Positions 1-9,166 are shown, counted from the stretch's first letter. The stretch is DNA of 64,000 nucleotides from Ereboglobus luteus (GCF_003096195.1 NZ_CP023004.1:2274501-2338500); one strand, 5' to 3'. Made by a program: numbers and translations. Notes: generated by a model from the letters alone, not told the origin.

Positions 1-2
1 CC

Positions 3-233
3 AGACCCCCTGTTTTTATTGATGCCAATAATCGCTTCATCGTTATCATCCCCTCTCCGGGAACGGGCCAAGTCACCTATAGCATTAACACCGATGAGGC
101 TTATGAGGGTGAGTATTATTTTTCCTATGGCGATACTGTAACAGTCACCGTCGAGCCTGCGAATGGCGACTATTTCTCCGCCAACACGGTCACCTCGTGG
201 ACGCACACTTTCGGAAGCGGCACATCCCCGTGA
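3..233 (+). CDS. C-terminal end of a cut-off protein, unknown function
   Basis: An open frame enters from the left edge and stops at TGA 231-233, giving the last 76 residues of a larger protein. The residues are rich in T, S, Y, V, D and N and alternate hydrophobic and polar positions, which suits a secreted all-beta domain. Examples are the segments VTYSINTDEAYEGEYYFSY and TVTVTVEPANGDYF. It has no membrane segment and no sorting tail such as PEP-CTERM or a terminal aromatic barrel strand. The family cannot be named from this fragment. What follows is decayed, so the gene may itself sit at the edge of a degraded region. Confidence 0.5.
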   Translation, partial: RPPVFIDANNRFIVIIPSPGTGQVTYSINTDEAYEGEYYFSYGDTVTVTVEPANGDYFSANTVTSWTHTFGSGTSP

Positions 234-1079
234 TACTACTCCGCCGAGCATTCCTACGGCGCATTCTATATTCAATAGGGGAAGCACTGTGTCAAGAACA
301 CTTCCCCGACAACATTAGCGGAAATTCTTTGCAAGGGCGTCGGACAGAAAAACAACACTCGTTAACGCTACAGAAGGTATATCAAGCCCCTTGCGGAGTC
401 TGACCGTGTTGTTGGCGCACTCGGATTGTCGGCAAGTGTGTGGGGCGGGATATTTTGTGTGGTCGCATGGATGTTGATAAAGTGGTCGTCACGCCAGCAC
501 GAGATGAGCCCGTCCGCTACACTATTTGGCTACGGCTGTCGGTGTGGTGTTATACCTGTCATACATCGCTGCGGTTGCGATCATGATCGGCTCCATATCC
601 ATCGATGTCGCACGGTTTATATCCAGCCAATCGGCATGCTGGTAGGCCAAGGCGGATATTGTCGTTGCGTGTCCAGCCTTCGCCACGGTCGGTTGGATCG
701 CTCTCGTTAGATAGATGCGCGTCAATGCAATCCCGTAGGGCAAAGCATTCCCCGCACAAGCCCTCTCGCTTGCACATCGCTTACCCTCCCACTATACCGA
801 TGTGCCTCATTCGCAAAAACACTCCCTCCTTTCTTCGCGGTTGCCTTACGCGTGACGGCGGTCATGCCCGCCGAGCTTTCGAAACCCTTGGATTGCATCC
901 TCAAGGTTGACACCAAGGCCATCGACAAGGAAACATGCACGATCAAGGTTTGTTTTCCCTAGTCTCTGTTGGGGGGGGGGGATGAAAAATTCTTTCACAC
1001 AATGACGGCACATGTGATCCATTCGTCCTCTACGTCAACGTCCTCTACAACCGCAGGATGAAGATTACATCATCGTAGC
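234..1079 (+). pseudogene. decayed coding region with several frame changes
   Basis: No intact gene spans this stretch, but protein-like segments appear in different plus-strand frames. One reads RYRRYIKPLAESDRVVGALG and continues into a hydrophobic stretch near 425-475. Another reads RMDVDKVVVTPARDEPVRY near 465-520. A third gives a membrane segment containing SYIAAVAIMIGSISIDVARF near 560-620. A fourth, near 855-943, ends VDTKAIDKETCTIKVCFP. The membrane segment followed by DVAR loosely recalls TadE/TadG-like pilus proteins, but this is a weak resemblance. The two short open frames here (197-403 and 426-710) cut across these segments and are not credible genes. I infer a multi-frameshift remnant of one or two membrane or secreted proteins. 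Confidence 0.3.
971..981. repeat. 11-base poly-G tract
   Basis: Eleven consecutive G bases, the longest homopolymer I noticed in the window. They lie just after the stop of one coding-like fragment and directly before ATGAAAAATTC (982). Tracts of this kind can slip during replication and can switch genes on and off, but no intact gene follows here. The short frame starting at 982 stops after seven codons. It could equally be a poorly resolved run in the assembly. Confidence 0.6.
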
Positions 1080-1170
1080 ACGCTCCCCATTGATTAGCAT
1101 TTTTGCTAGCGTTTGGAGAAATGAAAACACCTTAACTGATTGATGGTTAGGGTGTTTCGTTGAAAAGTGG

Positions 1171-1244
1171 CGCAGCCGTAGGGAGTCGAACCCCAAACCT
1201 TCTGATCCGTAGTCAGATGCTCTATCCAATTGAGCTACGGCTGC
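1171..1244 (-). tRNA. tRNA-Arg (anticodon ACG)
   Basis: Read on the minus strand this is a complete cloverleaf. The acceptor arm GCAGCCG pairs with CGGCTGC. The D arm contains AGCTCAATTGGATAGAGC. The anticodon stem-loop is CTGACTACGGATCAG with ACG at positions 34-36. The T arm is GGGGTTCGACTCCC. ACG (read as ICG after deamination) decodes CGN arginine codons, which are common in this GC-rich genome. The CCA tail is not encoded. It is transcribed away from the Minf_1886 gene at 1352. Confidence 0.95.
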
Positions 1245-1351
1245 ATTTGAGGGGAGAAAGAAAGCAGGGATTCTTCGCGGAGTGCAAGCGATATTTTTCA
1301 GGATTGTTAAGGTTGCGCCGCCGTGCATTAAGATTCCCCCTTTCTTTTCCA

Positions 1352-1792
1352 ATGCAGGACATCAAGTTTCACGAAGTCGTTGAGCAGATTTGCAAAGAGG
1401 ACCCGCGCTATGACCGGCGCGCCTACGGATTTGTGCGCATGGGGCTGGACTACACCGTGGGCGAAATCCGCAAAAAAAACGCGGAGAAGGCGGGCAAGGG
1501 CGCGCAGCGCACAAAGCATGTCAAGGGGCCGCAACTGCTTGAGGGACTGCGCGAATACACGCTGAACCAGTTCGGACCGCTTTCAAAAACCGTGCTCAAC
1601 GAATGGGGCGTCACACGCTGCGAGGACTTTGGAGAGATCGTGTTCAACCTGATCGAATACCAGGTTTTCAGCAAAACCCCCGACGACCGGCGCGAGGATT
1701 TCGCGTCAATCTACACCTTTGACGATGCCTTCGAGAAACCGTTCCGTCCCGAAAAAGCGGTGCGCTTCAGCATCATTGAGGATGAAAAGTGA
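1352..1792 (+). CDS. Minf_1886 family protein
   Basis: A 146-residue soluble protein beginning MQDIKFHEVVEQICKEDPRY. The RYDRRAYGFVRMGLDYT segment near residues 19-36 and the later LREYTLNQFGPLSKTVLNEW segment match my recollection of the Minf_1886 family, which is conserved in Planctomycetes and Verrucomicrobia and has no assigned function. There is no signal peptide or membrane segment, so it should be cytoplasmic. The open frame extends upstream to 1160, but that part overlaps the tRNA-Arg gene on the other strand. The ATG at 1352 is therefore the better start and gives a length usual for the family. It stands alone, separated by a repeat-like spacer from the protease that follows. Confidence 0.85.
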   Translation: MQDIKFHEVVEQICKEDPRYDRRAYGFVRMGLDYTVGEIRKKNAEKAGKGAQRTKHVKGPQLLEGLREYTLNQFGPLSKTVLNEWGVTRCEDFGEIVFNLIEYQVFSKTPDDRREDFASIYTFDDAFEKPFRPEKAVRFSIIEDEK

Positions 1793-1795
1793 TAA

Positions 1796-1960
1796 GATTT
1801 TCGATTTTGGATTCTGGATTTTCGATTGGCGCGCCGTCGCGCGGAACTGGGTTTGACGACAACAATCATGCCCGCGATTTTGCATAACCCAAAGATGACG
1901 CGGATGAACTCGGCTAAATCTCCGCATCTGTGAAAACCTGTTCCATCCGTGGATCGTTCT
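1796..1960. repeat. intergenic low-complexity and dispersed-repeat-like spacer
   Basis: GATTTTCGATT occurs twice, at 1796-1806 and 1817-1827, within a tract made of GATTTT and GGATTC units. The rest (about 1890-1960) carries phrases such as GCGGATGAACTCGG and CCGCATCTGTGAAAACC, which resemble short mosaic repeats common between genes in environmental Verrucomicrobia and Planctomycetes. That resemblance is from memory. No open frame of substance is present. Confidence 0.4.
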
Positions 1961-1980
1961 CTTATTCAAAAATTTCACCA

Positions 1981-4560
1981 ATGTCCAAAACCAGACGTCC
2001 CTCGAAAACAAAGTCCGACTTCGATCTTCTCAACACCTTTTGGCGCGAGCCGGTCGCGCGCACCGTTCTTCCCAACGGGCTGACCGTGCTCGTGAAGCCC
2101 GACCATTCCGCGCCGGTCGCGTCGGTGCAGGTATGGGTGCGCACGGGGTCGATTCACGAGGGCGAGAATCTTGGCGCGGGGCTGTCGCACTACCTGGAGC
2201 ACATGCTGTTCAAGGGCACGAAGCGGCGCGCGGCGCGGGAGATTTCCGCGACGGTGCAGGCGCACGGCGGGCTGATCAACGCCTACACGACCTTTGACCG
2301 CACGGTTTACCATATCGACCTGCCCTCGGAGCACACGGCGCTCGCCGTCGATGTGCTCGCCGACATGATGCTGCATTCGTCGATTGATGCGGACGAGACG
2401 GCGCGCGAGAAGGACGTCATCCTGCGCGAGATCGACATGTGCCGCGACGATCCCGACACGCGGCTCGGCGAGTCGCTTTTCGACACGGCGTTTCGCCGGC
2501 ATCCGTATCGGTATCCGGTTATCGGATACAGGGATGTTTTCTCGACGGTGACACGCGAGGAGCTGATGGCGTATTACCGCGCGCGCTACGTGGCGAACAA
2601 CATGGTCGTCGTCGTGGCGGGCGATGTGGATGGGGCGGGCGTGCTTGCGGAGATTGAAAAACATTTCGCGGACGCGCCGCGCGCGCGCCTGGCGCCCGTG
2701 CTTGTGGAGGACGAGCCCGCGCAGCTCGCGCCCCGCGAGGCGCATTTTTACGAGGATGTCGAGATCACGCGCGCGGGGCTGGCGTGGCAGGCGCCGGGCA
2801 TCGCGCATCCCGACGCGCCGCTGCTCGACTTGCTGGCGACGATTCTTGGCGCGGGCGACAGCTCGATACTCTGGCAGGCGATTCGCGAGAAGGCGCGCCT
2901 CGTGCACGCCATCGACGCGCAGAGCTGGACGCCGGGCGGGGCGGGGTTGTTTTCAATTTCATTTATTTGCGACCCGGAAAAACGCGATCCGGCGATTCGC
3001 GCGATAAACGAAGCGCTGGCGCGTTGCGCGTCGAAGGGGTTCACGGCGGCGCAAATCAAGAAGGCGATCCGGCAGCTTGTCGTTGGCGAAATCAACAGCC
3101 GCAAGACGATGTCGGGGCAGGCGGCGCGCCTTGGCGCGAGCGAGGTGATTGTCGGCGACCTTGGTTATGCGCGCGCGTATTTCGAGCGGTTGCGCAAGGT
3201 GACACCGTCGGATTTGAAGCGCGTGCTGAAGGCGTATCTCGTGCCGGAGCGGTTGACGACGGTGTCGCTGAGTCCGAAGGGCGAAGCGAAGAAGGCCGAA
3301 TTGGCAATCCGCGCCACATCGGCATTCGCGCCGGAGTTTGAGGAAATCAAAATGCCGAATGGCGCGCGCTTGTTGCTGCAACGCGACGCGCATTTGCCGA
3401 GCCTGCATGTGCGGCTGCTTTGCCAGGGCGGGCCTTTGTTTGAGACGCCGGGCAAGCGCGGCGCGACGGCGCTTTTGGGCACGATGCTCGCGCGCGACAC
3501 GCGCCGGCGCACGGCGGCGGAGGTCGCGCAGGCGATCGAGGAAATCGGCGGCGTGCTGTATCCGTTTTCGGGGAACAACAGCATCGGGCTCGGCGTGGAG
3601 GTGTTGTCGGACGGCGCGGATGTGGAGCGCGGGCTGGAGTTGCTGGCGGACGCGGTGTTCGCGCCGGCGTTCAAGCGCGGGACGTTCGAGACGGAGCGCG
3701 AGGCGTTGCTCGCGGCGCTCGCGCAGGACGAGGACGATGTCGTCGCGCACGGCAGGAAGCTGGTGCGCAAAAAGTTTTTCGGCGCATATCCGCTGGCCTG
3801 CGACGCGAGCGGCGACGCGGAGGGCGTGCGCGCGCTCGCGCCGTCGGATTTGGCGGCGTTGTGGAAGCGGTTGTTTGTGTCGCAAAACGTCGTGCTCGCG
3901 GTGGCGGGCGATTTTGAGAAAGGAAAACTGCTGCCGAAATTGAAGGCGTTTTTGAGACGCGTGCCGAATGGGGGATTGGCGGCGGAAGATCATGCGGGCG
4001 GAATGCCCGCGTCCCCGGGTGATTTCACCGACACGCAACCGCGCGAGCAGGCGGTGGTGTATCAGGCGTTTCCGGGGCCGGGCTTGCTGGCGGATGATTT
4101 TTACGCGGGCGAGGTGATGGACGAGTTTTTCAGCGGCATGTCGTCGCGTTTGTTCGAGCGCGTGCGCGAGGAGAAAGGGCTGGCGTATTTCGTGCGGTCG
4201 AGCCGCGTGACGGGTTTGCGCGCGGGCATGTTTTTGTTTTTCGCGGGGACGAGCCCGGCGCATTACGAGGAGGTGTTGCGCGAGATCGACGCCGAGATCG
4301 CCCGCGTGCAATCGGGCAGGATCGGCGAGGACGAGGTGGAGCGCTGCCGCGTGCGCCTGAAGGCGGGGCGGCGGATGAGCCTGCAGACAAACGCCTCGCG
4401 CGCGATGCAGGCCGGCCTGAACGCGCTCTACGGCCAGCCGGTGAACGACTGGCTCAACTACGACAAGCGCATCGACGCGGTGGGCGCGAAGGACCTGCGC
4501 GATTTTGCGCGCCGGCACTTCAAGCGCGCGCTGCGCACGCAGCTGGTGGTGAAGCCGTGA
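1981..4560 (+). CDS. M16 family zinc metallopeptidase, two-domain form
   Basis: An 859-residue protein with two tandem M16 units, about 25-440 and 450-859. The first carries the inverted zinc motif HYLEH at residues 70-74, where the two histidines bind zinc and the glutamate is catalytic. A downstream glutamate-rich helix (AREKDVILREIDM) supplies the third ligand. The second unit lacks HxxEH and should be the inactive partner half of the clamshell, as in pitrilysin-like and PqqL-like enzymes. It contains the usual arginine/tyrosine substrate-grip region near GLAYFVRSSRVTG. I chose ATG 1981 because the fold begins soon after it; the frame is open back to 1930 with unconvincing sequence. No signal peptide is evident, so it is probably cytoplasmic, though family members also act in the periplasm. 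The likely role is degradation of peptides. Confidence 0.9.
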   Translation: MSKTRRPSKTKSDFDLLNTFWREPVARTVLPNGLTVLVKPDHSAPVASVQVWVRTGSIHEGENLGAGLSHYLEHMLFKGTKRRAAREISATVQAHGGLINAYTTFDRTVYHIDLPSEHTALAVDVLADMMLHSSIDADETAREKDVILREIDMCRDDPDTRLGESLFDTAFRRHPYRYPVIGYRDVFSTVTREELMAYYRARYVANNMVVVVAGDVDGAGVLAEIEKHFADAPRARLAPVLVEDEPAQLAPREAHFYEDVEITRAGLAWQAPGIAHPDAPLLDLLATILGAGDSSILWQAIREKARLVHAIDAQSWTPGGAGLFSISFICDPEKRDPAIRAINEALARCASKGFTAAQIKKAIRQLVVGEINSRKTMSGQAARLGASEVIVGDLGYARAYFERLRKVTPSDLKRVLKAYLVPERLTTVSLSPKGEAKKAELAIRATSAFAPEFEEIKMPNGARLLLQRDAHLPSLHVRLLCQGGPLFETPGKRGATALLGTMLARDTRRRTAAEVAQAIEEIGGVLYPFSGNNSIGLGVEVLSDGADVERGLELLADAVFAPAFKRGTFETEREALLAALAQDEDDVVAHGRKLVRKKFFGAYPLACDASGDAEGVRALAPSDLAALWKRLFVSQNVVLAVAGDFEKGKLLPKLKAFLRRVPNGGLAAEDHAGGMPASPGDFTDTQPREQAVVYQAFPGPGLLADDFYAGEVMDEFFSGMSSRLFERVREEKGLAYFVRSSRVTGLRAGMFLFFAGTSPAHYEEVLREIDAEIARVQSGRIGEDEVERCRVRLKAGRRMSLQTNASRAMQAGLNALYGQPVNDWLNYDKRIDAVGAKDLRDFARRHFKRALRTQLVVKP

Positions 4561-4588
4561 ATCCGCGGCACGGGCCGAATCAACGACT

Positions 4589-5734
4589 TTACTGCGGGGG
4601 CAGCTTCCATTTTGCCTGCCGCAGCACGGCGCGCGGGGACTCCTTTAGTCGCTCATACCAGACGGTGAGGAGCGTGCCGTCGGCGAGCTCGGCGGTGCTG
4701 GGATAACCGAGGTCGGACGAGTCGCCGTCACTGGAAATGGTGATGGGGTCTCCCCAAGTTTTTCCGTTGTCCGTGCTGACGCGGGCTTGGTTGCCGAAGG
4801 GCGCGCGACGATAGCCATAGGTCATCACAAGGCGGTTGTCGCGCAGTCGCAACAGGTGCGACGGCAGCCCCCACACGCCTATGGGATGAGGCTCGGTCCA
4901 TGTCCTGCCGCCGTCCGCGGACTCGGACTGGAGGGTTTCGCGATTGTTGTTTTTGCCGTGGGTGCGTATCTGCGCGATGAGCGTGCCATCGCCTGCCTCG
5001 ACTGCGTGCAGCTCATGATAACTCGCGATGCTGTCTCCGGGGCGCGCGGGGATGCTTGCCAGCCATTGCCAGGTGAGGCCGTCGTCGCGGGACTCGGCGA
5101 CGCCGATTTTCTTTTCCTTGGTCCAGAGCTGTTTTCCGACGTAGAGCAGGCGGCCATCCTTGAGCTGGATGGGGCCGTGCGGGCTGTTGACGATGGTGGG
5201 GATAAGCGCCGACCAAGTTTTTCCACCATCGGTGCTGCGGATGCTCCATTCGCCCAGTTGCGATTTCCTTTCCTCGGCGTCCAGCCACGCATGGGCTGCC
5301 TGCCACGCCGGCAGGCGGCCTTCGCGCACATGCGAACTCTTTTTGCCCGCGAGGACGGCGTTGAGCTGACTCGCATAATGGGAGGAGGTGAAGGTGGTGA
5401 CGATTAAGGTGCCTTTCGCCGTTTCCATCACGCCGGCGTCACGATCATCCATCGCCGTGTCAAGCAGCACGCGGGGCCATGTCCAGGTGCGGCCATCATC
5501 CCGCGAGATCATGGCCACCACTTGGCCGAATGGGCAGATGTGGCCGTCCCGTCCCCCGGACCAGACGACCCAGAGTTCATTGTTGTCACGGCGAGCCACA
5601 GTGGGCCAGCCGTGATAATATTCCGGCTGCTGGCTGATGACATTGGTTTCAAGAATGACGGCGGGGTCGCCCAGTGCGAACAAGAAGGAGAGAAACACCA
5701 GGGGGAGAATTATTGGGGATTTTATGCGTTTCAT
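4589..5734 (-). CDS. secreted Asp-box (BNR) sialidase-like protein
   Basis: A 381-residue protein with an N-terminal signal peptide (MKRIKSPIILPLVFLSFLF and a small-residue cleavage region). At least five Asp-box motifs of the S-x-D-x-G-x-T-W type follow: SRDDGRTW, STDGGKTW, SRDDGLTW, SADGGRTW and STDNGKTW. These mark a six-bladed beta-propeller of the sialidase/neuraminidase fold (GH33-like). Clear catalytic landmarks such as a FRIP-type arginine motif are not obvious, so the substrate is uncertain. It could be an exo-sialidase or another propeller hydrolase. It is exported and lies alone, downstream of rlmN on the same strand with a 162-base gap. Confidence 0.8.
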   Translation of the reverse strand: MKRIKSPIILPLVFLSFLFALGDPAVILETNVISQQPEYYHGWPTVARRDNNELWVVWSGGRDGHICPFGQVVAMISRDDGRTWTWPRVLLDTAMDDRDAGVMETAKGTLIVTTFTSSHYASQLNAVLAGKKSSHVREGRLPAWQAAHAWLDAEERKSQLGEWSIRSTDGGKTWSALIPTIVNSPHGPIQLKDGRLLYVGKQLWTKEKKIGVAESRDDGLTWQWLASIPARPGDSIASYHELHAVEAGDGTLIAQIRTHGKNNNRETLQSESADGGRTWTEPHPIGVWGLPSHLLRLRDNRLVMTYGYRRAPFGNQARVSTDNGKTWGDPITISSDGDSSDLGYPSTAELADGTLLTVWYERLKESPRAVLRQAKWKLPPQ

Positions 5735-5896
5735 ATTTAAATATTAATAATCGATAAGGGGACCGGCGGGGTTGATTTGCAATGGTGCTTATACAAAGGC
5801 GGGGCGGAACTCGGGCGCCCGGATTTGGAAAACAAACGGCGGCATGCGTCGGATTTTGATGGTTTGTATTGTCCGAGCGTCCCCGGATATTCGTTT

Positions 5897-6961
5897 CTAC
5901 GACGTCGCAGCGAGCTGGCCGCAGCCGGCGGCGATGTCGATGCCGCGTCGCTGGCGGATCGTGCTCGGTAGATTGTAGGTGGCGAGCACGGCTTGGAATT
6001 TTTTCGCGGCATCGGTGTGTCCGGGCGCGCCGGCGTAGCCGGTGGTGGGGTTGAGCGGGATCAGGTTTACTTGCGCCTGGATTCCGGTGAGGAGGCGTCC
6101 GACGGCGTGGGCGTGGTCCTCGGTGTCGTTTTGGCCGTCGATGAGCGTCCACTCGAAAAAGATGCGGCGGTTGAGTTTTTCCGCATAGTAGCGGCAGGCG
6201 TCGATCAACTGGTCGAGCGGCCAGCGTTTGGCGGCGGGGACGAGTTTGCTGCGCTCGGCTTGAGTGGCGGCGTGCAACGAGACGGCGAGGTGGATCGGGC
6301 TGGCCTCGTTGGCCATGCGCATGATGCCGGGAACGACGCCGACGGTGCTGAGTGTGATGCGGCGCGCGCCGAGCGCGAGGCCGCTGCCGTCGCGCATGAT
6401 TTCTGCGGCGCGCATAACGGCGTCGTAATTGTGGAGCGGCTCGCCCATGCCCATGAGCACGACGTTGCGGAGGCGCTCGCCCTGCGCCTTGAGAATGCGC
6501 TGCACATGGAGCGCCTGCGCGACGATTTCGGATGCGGTGAGGTGCCGCGCGAAACCCATTTGCCCGGTGGCGCAAAACACGCAGCCCATCGCGCAACCGG
6601 CCTGCGAGCTGATGCAGGCGGTGACGCGCCCGGTGAAACGCATGAGGACGGTTTCAATTTTTTTGCCGTCGGCGAGCGCGAGGAGATATTTGCGCGTGAA
6701 GCCGTCGGTGCTGCGCGCCTCGTGCGAGACGGGGAGAATGTTGAACGCGGTTTCGGCCTGGAGGCGGTCCATGAGGCGCGCGGGAATGTCGGGCATGGCG
6801 GCGGAATCGAGCGCCCCGGCAGCCTCGTAGTAGAGATAGTTCCAAAGGCGCGCGGCATGCACCGGTGAAAAATCCCACGAGGTTATGAGCGCGCGCAATT
6901 CATCACGGGTGAGACCGTGGAGGTCGGTCGGGCTGGCGTGTGGTGATGCGGGCTGCTGCAT
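5897..6961 (-). CDS. rlmN: 23S rRNA (adenine2503-C2)-methyltransferase / tRNA A37 methyltransferase
   Basis: A 354-residue radical SAM enzyme. The CxxxCxxC iron-sulfur motif is at C123, C127 and C130. The two cysteines of the RlmN mechanism are also visible: C116 in TACISSQ and C347 in the C-terminal GIDIAAGCGQL. The LMGMGEPLHNYD segment is typical of the family. It methylates C2 of A2503 in 23S rRNA and A37 in some tRNAs, in the cytoplasm, and affects translational fidelity. The length is normal. The start at 6961 gives the expected helical N-terminal domain (DLHGLTRDELRALI). It is divergent from the beta-helix gene at 7108. Confidence 0.97.
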   Translation of the reverse strand: MQQPASPHASPTDLHGLTRDELRALITSWDFSPVHAARLWNYLYYEAAGALDSAAMPDIPARLMDRLQAETAFNILPVSHEARSTDGFTRKYLLALADGKKIETVLMRFTGRVTACISSQAGCAMGCVFCATGQMGFARHLTASEIVAQALHVQRILKAQGERLRNVVLMGMGEPLHNYDAVMRAAEIMRDGSGLALGARRITLSTVGVVPGIMRMANEASPIHLAVSLHAATQAERSKLVPAAKRWPLDQLIDACRYYAEKLNRRIFFEWTLIDGQNDTEDHAHAVGRLLTGIQAQVNLIPLNPTTGYAGAPGHTDAAKKFQAVLATYNLPSTIRQRRGIDIAAGCGQLAATS

Positions 6962-7107
6962 GGGCCGGCATTACGACAGATGAGCGCGCGCGCGGGAAGG
7001 CGAAAAAGGGCGGAAGCACGGGCTGGCTGTCCGCGTCACGTTACGCGGGTCTTGCCTCGTTTCGTTTTGAAGGTTTCCTACCTGTTCAAGTCTCATTCCC
7101 TCAAAAA

Positions 7108-8667
7108 ATGAAAACACCCGTCTCCCCTCGTTTCCGTCTTCTATTGCTCGCATTTTTTGTCTTCGGGGCGGGCATTCACGCCGCCGATTTGAACAAGGTT
7201 GTTTATTACAGCGAATATGGCGCCGCGGGCGACGGCGTGACCGATGATTTTGACGCAATCATCAGGGCCCATGCGGCAGCGAATGAAAAGGGACTGCGGG
7301 TGCGCGCCGACGCGGGGGCCGTCTACTACATCGGCGCGGCAAGCAAGACCGCCACAATACAGACCGACACCGATTGGGGCGACGCCAGGTTCATTATCGA
7401 CGATTCGAAAGTGACCGTCGAAAACCGTGGCAAAAATGTGTTCAACATATCCTCCAAACTTTCCCCGGTTAAAATAACATCCGTGAAAACGCTGCGGAAG
7501 AATCAGGCCAGTCTTGGCGTCACGCTTCCACATAACGCATTTGTGGTGGTGACCGACAACACGACCAGGCGTTATATTCGCATGGGTTTGAATAAAAACG
7601 ACGGCTCCGCCCAGACTGATGTGTTTGTCGTTGATAAAAACGGCAATATAGACGGAGGCACGCCCGTAATATGGGACTATGATAATATAACCTCCATGAC
7701 GGCATGGCCCATCGATCCCGGGATATTGACCGTTCGCGGAGGGCATTTCACGACCATCGCCAACCAGGCCGAGTCGCGTTATACATACTATGCCCGGGGA
7801 GTGGGAATCACGCGTTCCAATGTGGCAATCGACGGCGTGACTCATGCGATAAAAGGCGAGCGTGATCACGGCGCGCCATATAACGGATTCATCATGATCG
7901 CGGGCTGCAGCGGCGTGATGGTGAAAAACTGCAGGCTCTCGGGGCATAAAACCTACACCACAATCGGCCGCGCGAACGCGCCGGTTTCGATGGGATCATA
8001 CGATATTATTGTCAACAAGGCAGCCAATGTGACTTTCAAGGATTGCAGACAGTTGAACAATATACACGACGGGAAAATATGGGGAATATTCGGCTCGAAT
8101 TATTCGAAGAACCTCACGTTTGATAATGTTGTGTTTTCGCGTTTCGACGCGCACATGGGCGTGGCAAACGCGACCATAAAAAATTCCGCTCTCGGGCACC
8201 AGGGCATCAATCTCATAGGAAGCGGCGTGTTTCTTGTGGAGAACACCAGGGTGCATGGCGCGAGTTTTATAAATTTACGCCGTGATTACGGGAGCACCTG
8301 GGAGGGCGAAATAATAATACGCAATTGCGAATACATTCCGCGCAACGGCGTTCGGGCGGACGCCGTGCTTATAAACGGCGGCAATTCGGGGCGGCATAAT
8401 TTCGGATACGCGTGTCACATGCCGGAGAAGGTGACGATTGACGGTCTTGTGATAGACGATGGCAACCCGGTGGAGAATTACCAGGGCCCCAAAATTTTCG
8501 CCCCGTTTAACGCCGACTATAAAGACGCGGATTATGTTGAAAAGTATCCCTATGCGATAACCAGGGAGGTTAATATACGCGGGCTGAAAACAAAAAGCGG
8601 AAAACCGTATATAGTAAGCAAAAACCGCTTTCTATTCCGCAATGTCAGGGTGACGGAGCAAAAATAA
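7108..8667 (+). CDS. secreted right-handed beta-helix (pectate-lyase-like) protein
   Basis: A 519-residue protein starting at ATG 7108. It has a signal peptide (MKTPVSPRFRLLLLAFFVFG with an AGIHA cleavage region). The mature start YYSEYGAAGDGVTDDFDAII is the hallmark of pectate-lyase superfamily / GH28-related beta-helix proteins (the GDGVTDD motif). Many short turns rich in N, G, V and I follow, such as VMVKNCRLSG and KNLTFDNVVFSRFD. It probably binds or cleaves a polysaccharide outside the cytoplasm. No specific catalytic residues could be assigned, so lyase, hydrolase or binding protein all remain possible. ATA isoleucine and AGG arginine codons are more frequent here than in the flanking housekeeping genes. 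Confidence 0.8.
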   Translation: MKTPVSPRFRLLLLAFFVFGAGIHAADLNKVVYYSEYGAAGDGVTDDFDAIIRAHAAANEKGLRVRADAGAVYYIGAASKTATIQTDTDWGDARFIIDDSKVTVENRGKNVFNISSKLSPVKITSVKTLRKNQASLGVTLPHNAFVVVTDNTTRRYIRMGLNKNDGSAQTDVFVVDKNGNIDGGTPVIWDYDNITSMTAWPIDPGILTVRGGHFTTIANQAESRYTYYARGVGITRSNVAIDGVTHAIKGERDHGAPYNGFIMIAGCSGVMVKNCRLSGHKTYTTIGRANAPVSMGSYDIIVNKAANVTFKDCRQLNNIHDGKIWGIFGSNYSKNLTFDNVVFSRFDAHMGVANATIKNSALGHQGINLIGSGVFLVENTRVHGASFINLRRDYGSTWEGEIIIRNCEYIPRNGVRADAVLINGGNSGRHNFGYACHMPEKVTIDGLVIDDGNPVENYQGPKIFAPFNADYKDADYVEKYPYAITREVNIRGLKTKSGKPYIVSKNRFLFRNVRVTEQK

Positions 8668-8722
8668 GCGGTTGGATGCCAGGCGCGGTGGTATGTTTGC
8701 CGCGCCCGCGCATGGAGCGTTC

Positions 8723-9145
8723 TTACTTTTTGGCGGTGGCGAGGGCGTTGCTCAGCGCTTCGATGAACGCCCATTCGCCGTCGCTGCGCTTGCCGTCGGA
8801 GTCGGCGAGTTTGCGGCAGAGCCGAAGCAATGTGTCGCTGGATTTTTCCGAGCCCATGCGCCTCACGATGGAGAGAATGAACTCCATTCGGGCTTCCATG
8901 CTTTCCAGCGCCTGCCGCGCGGCGGCGATGGAGCGCGGTTCGTAGGTCGAGAAGGGGTGGTTGGGATCCCAGTCGAGGGTTTCGTTCCAGTCGGCGATGA
9001 CCTTGGTTTCCGCAAGCGCGATGCTTGAGTCGGCATACATGCAATAGTGCAGCGCATCGACAATGGCCTCGCGCTCGGGTTGTGTGAGACCGTCACTCGC
9101 GGTTTTGTCTTTTTGGAAGATGAGTTTTTGGAGGATGGAGGGCAT
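8723..9145 (-). CDS. TerB-like helical protein
   Basis: A 140-residue, probably all-helical cytoplasmic protein. The segment REAIVDALHYCMYADSSIAL followed by ETKVIADW matches the TerB-like pattern of an acidic, metal-binding helical bundle related to tellurite-resistance TerB. The C-terminal helix DGEWAFIEALSNALATA also fits that bundle. The role of stand-alone TerB-like proteins is poorly known; membrane-associated stress functions have been suggested for the family. It lies downstream of the sugar-phosphate isomerase-like gene on the same strand. The two are separated by a 98-base inverted-repeat element, so shared transcription is uncertain. Confidence 0.65.
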   Translation of the reverse strand: MPSILQKLIFQKDKTASDGLTQPEREAIVDALHYCMYADSSIALAETKVIADWNETLDWDPNHPFSTYEPRSIAAARQALESMEARMEFILSIVRRMGSEKSSDTLLRLCRKLADSDGKRSDGEWAFIEALSNALATAKK

Positions 9146-9166
9146 GATGTTTTTTGAGGTATAATC

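Noticed and set aside
197-710. Two short plus-strand open frames (197-403, 426-710)
   Set aside because: They cross better protein-like segments in other frames and have no start context or family features.
2959-4518. 519-residue Arg/His/Ala-rich minus-strand frame inside the M16 protease gene
   Set aside because: Composition is an artefact of the reverse frame; the protease fold is complete on the plus strand.
8682-8706. GGCGCGG/CCGCGCC hairpin between the beta-helix and TerB-like genes as a terminator
   Set aside because: The stem is only seven pairs, the loop is eleven bases and no T run follows on either strand.
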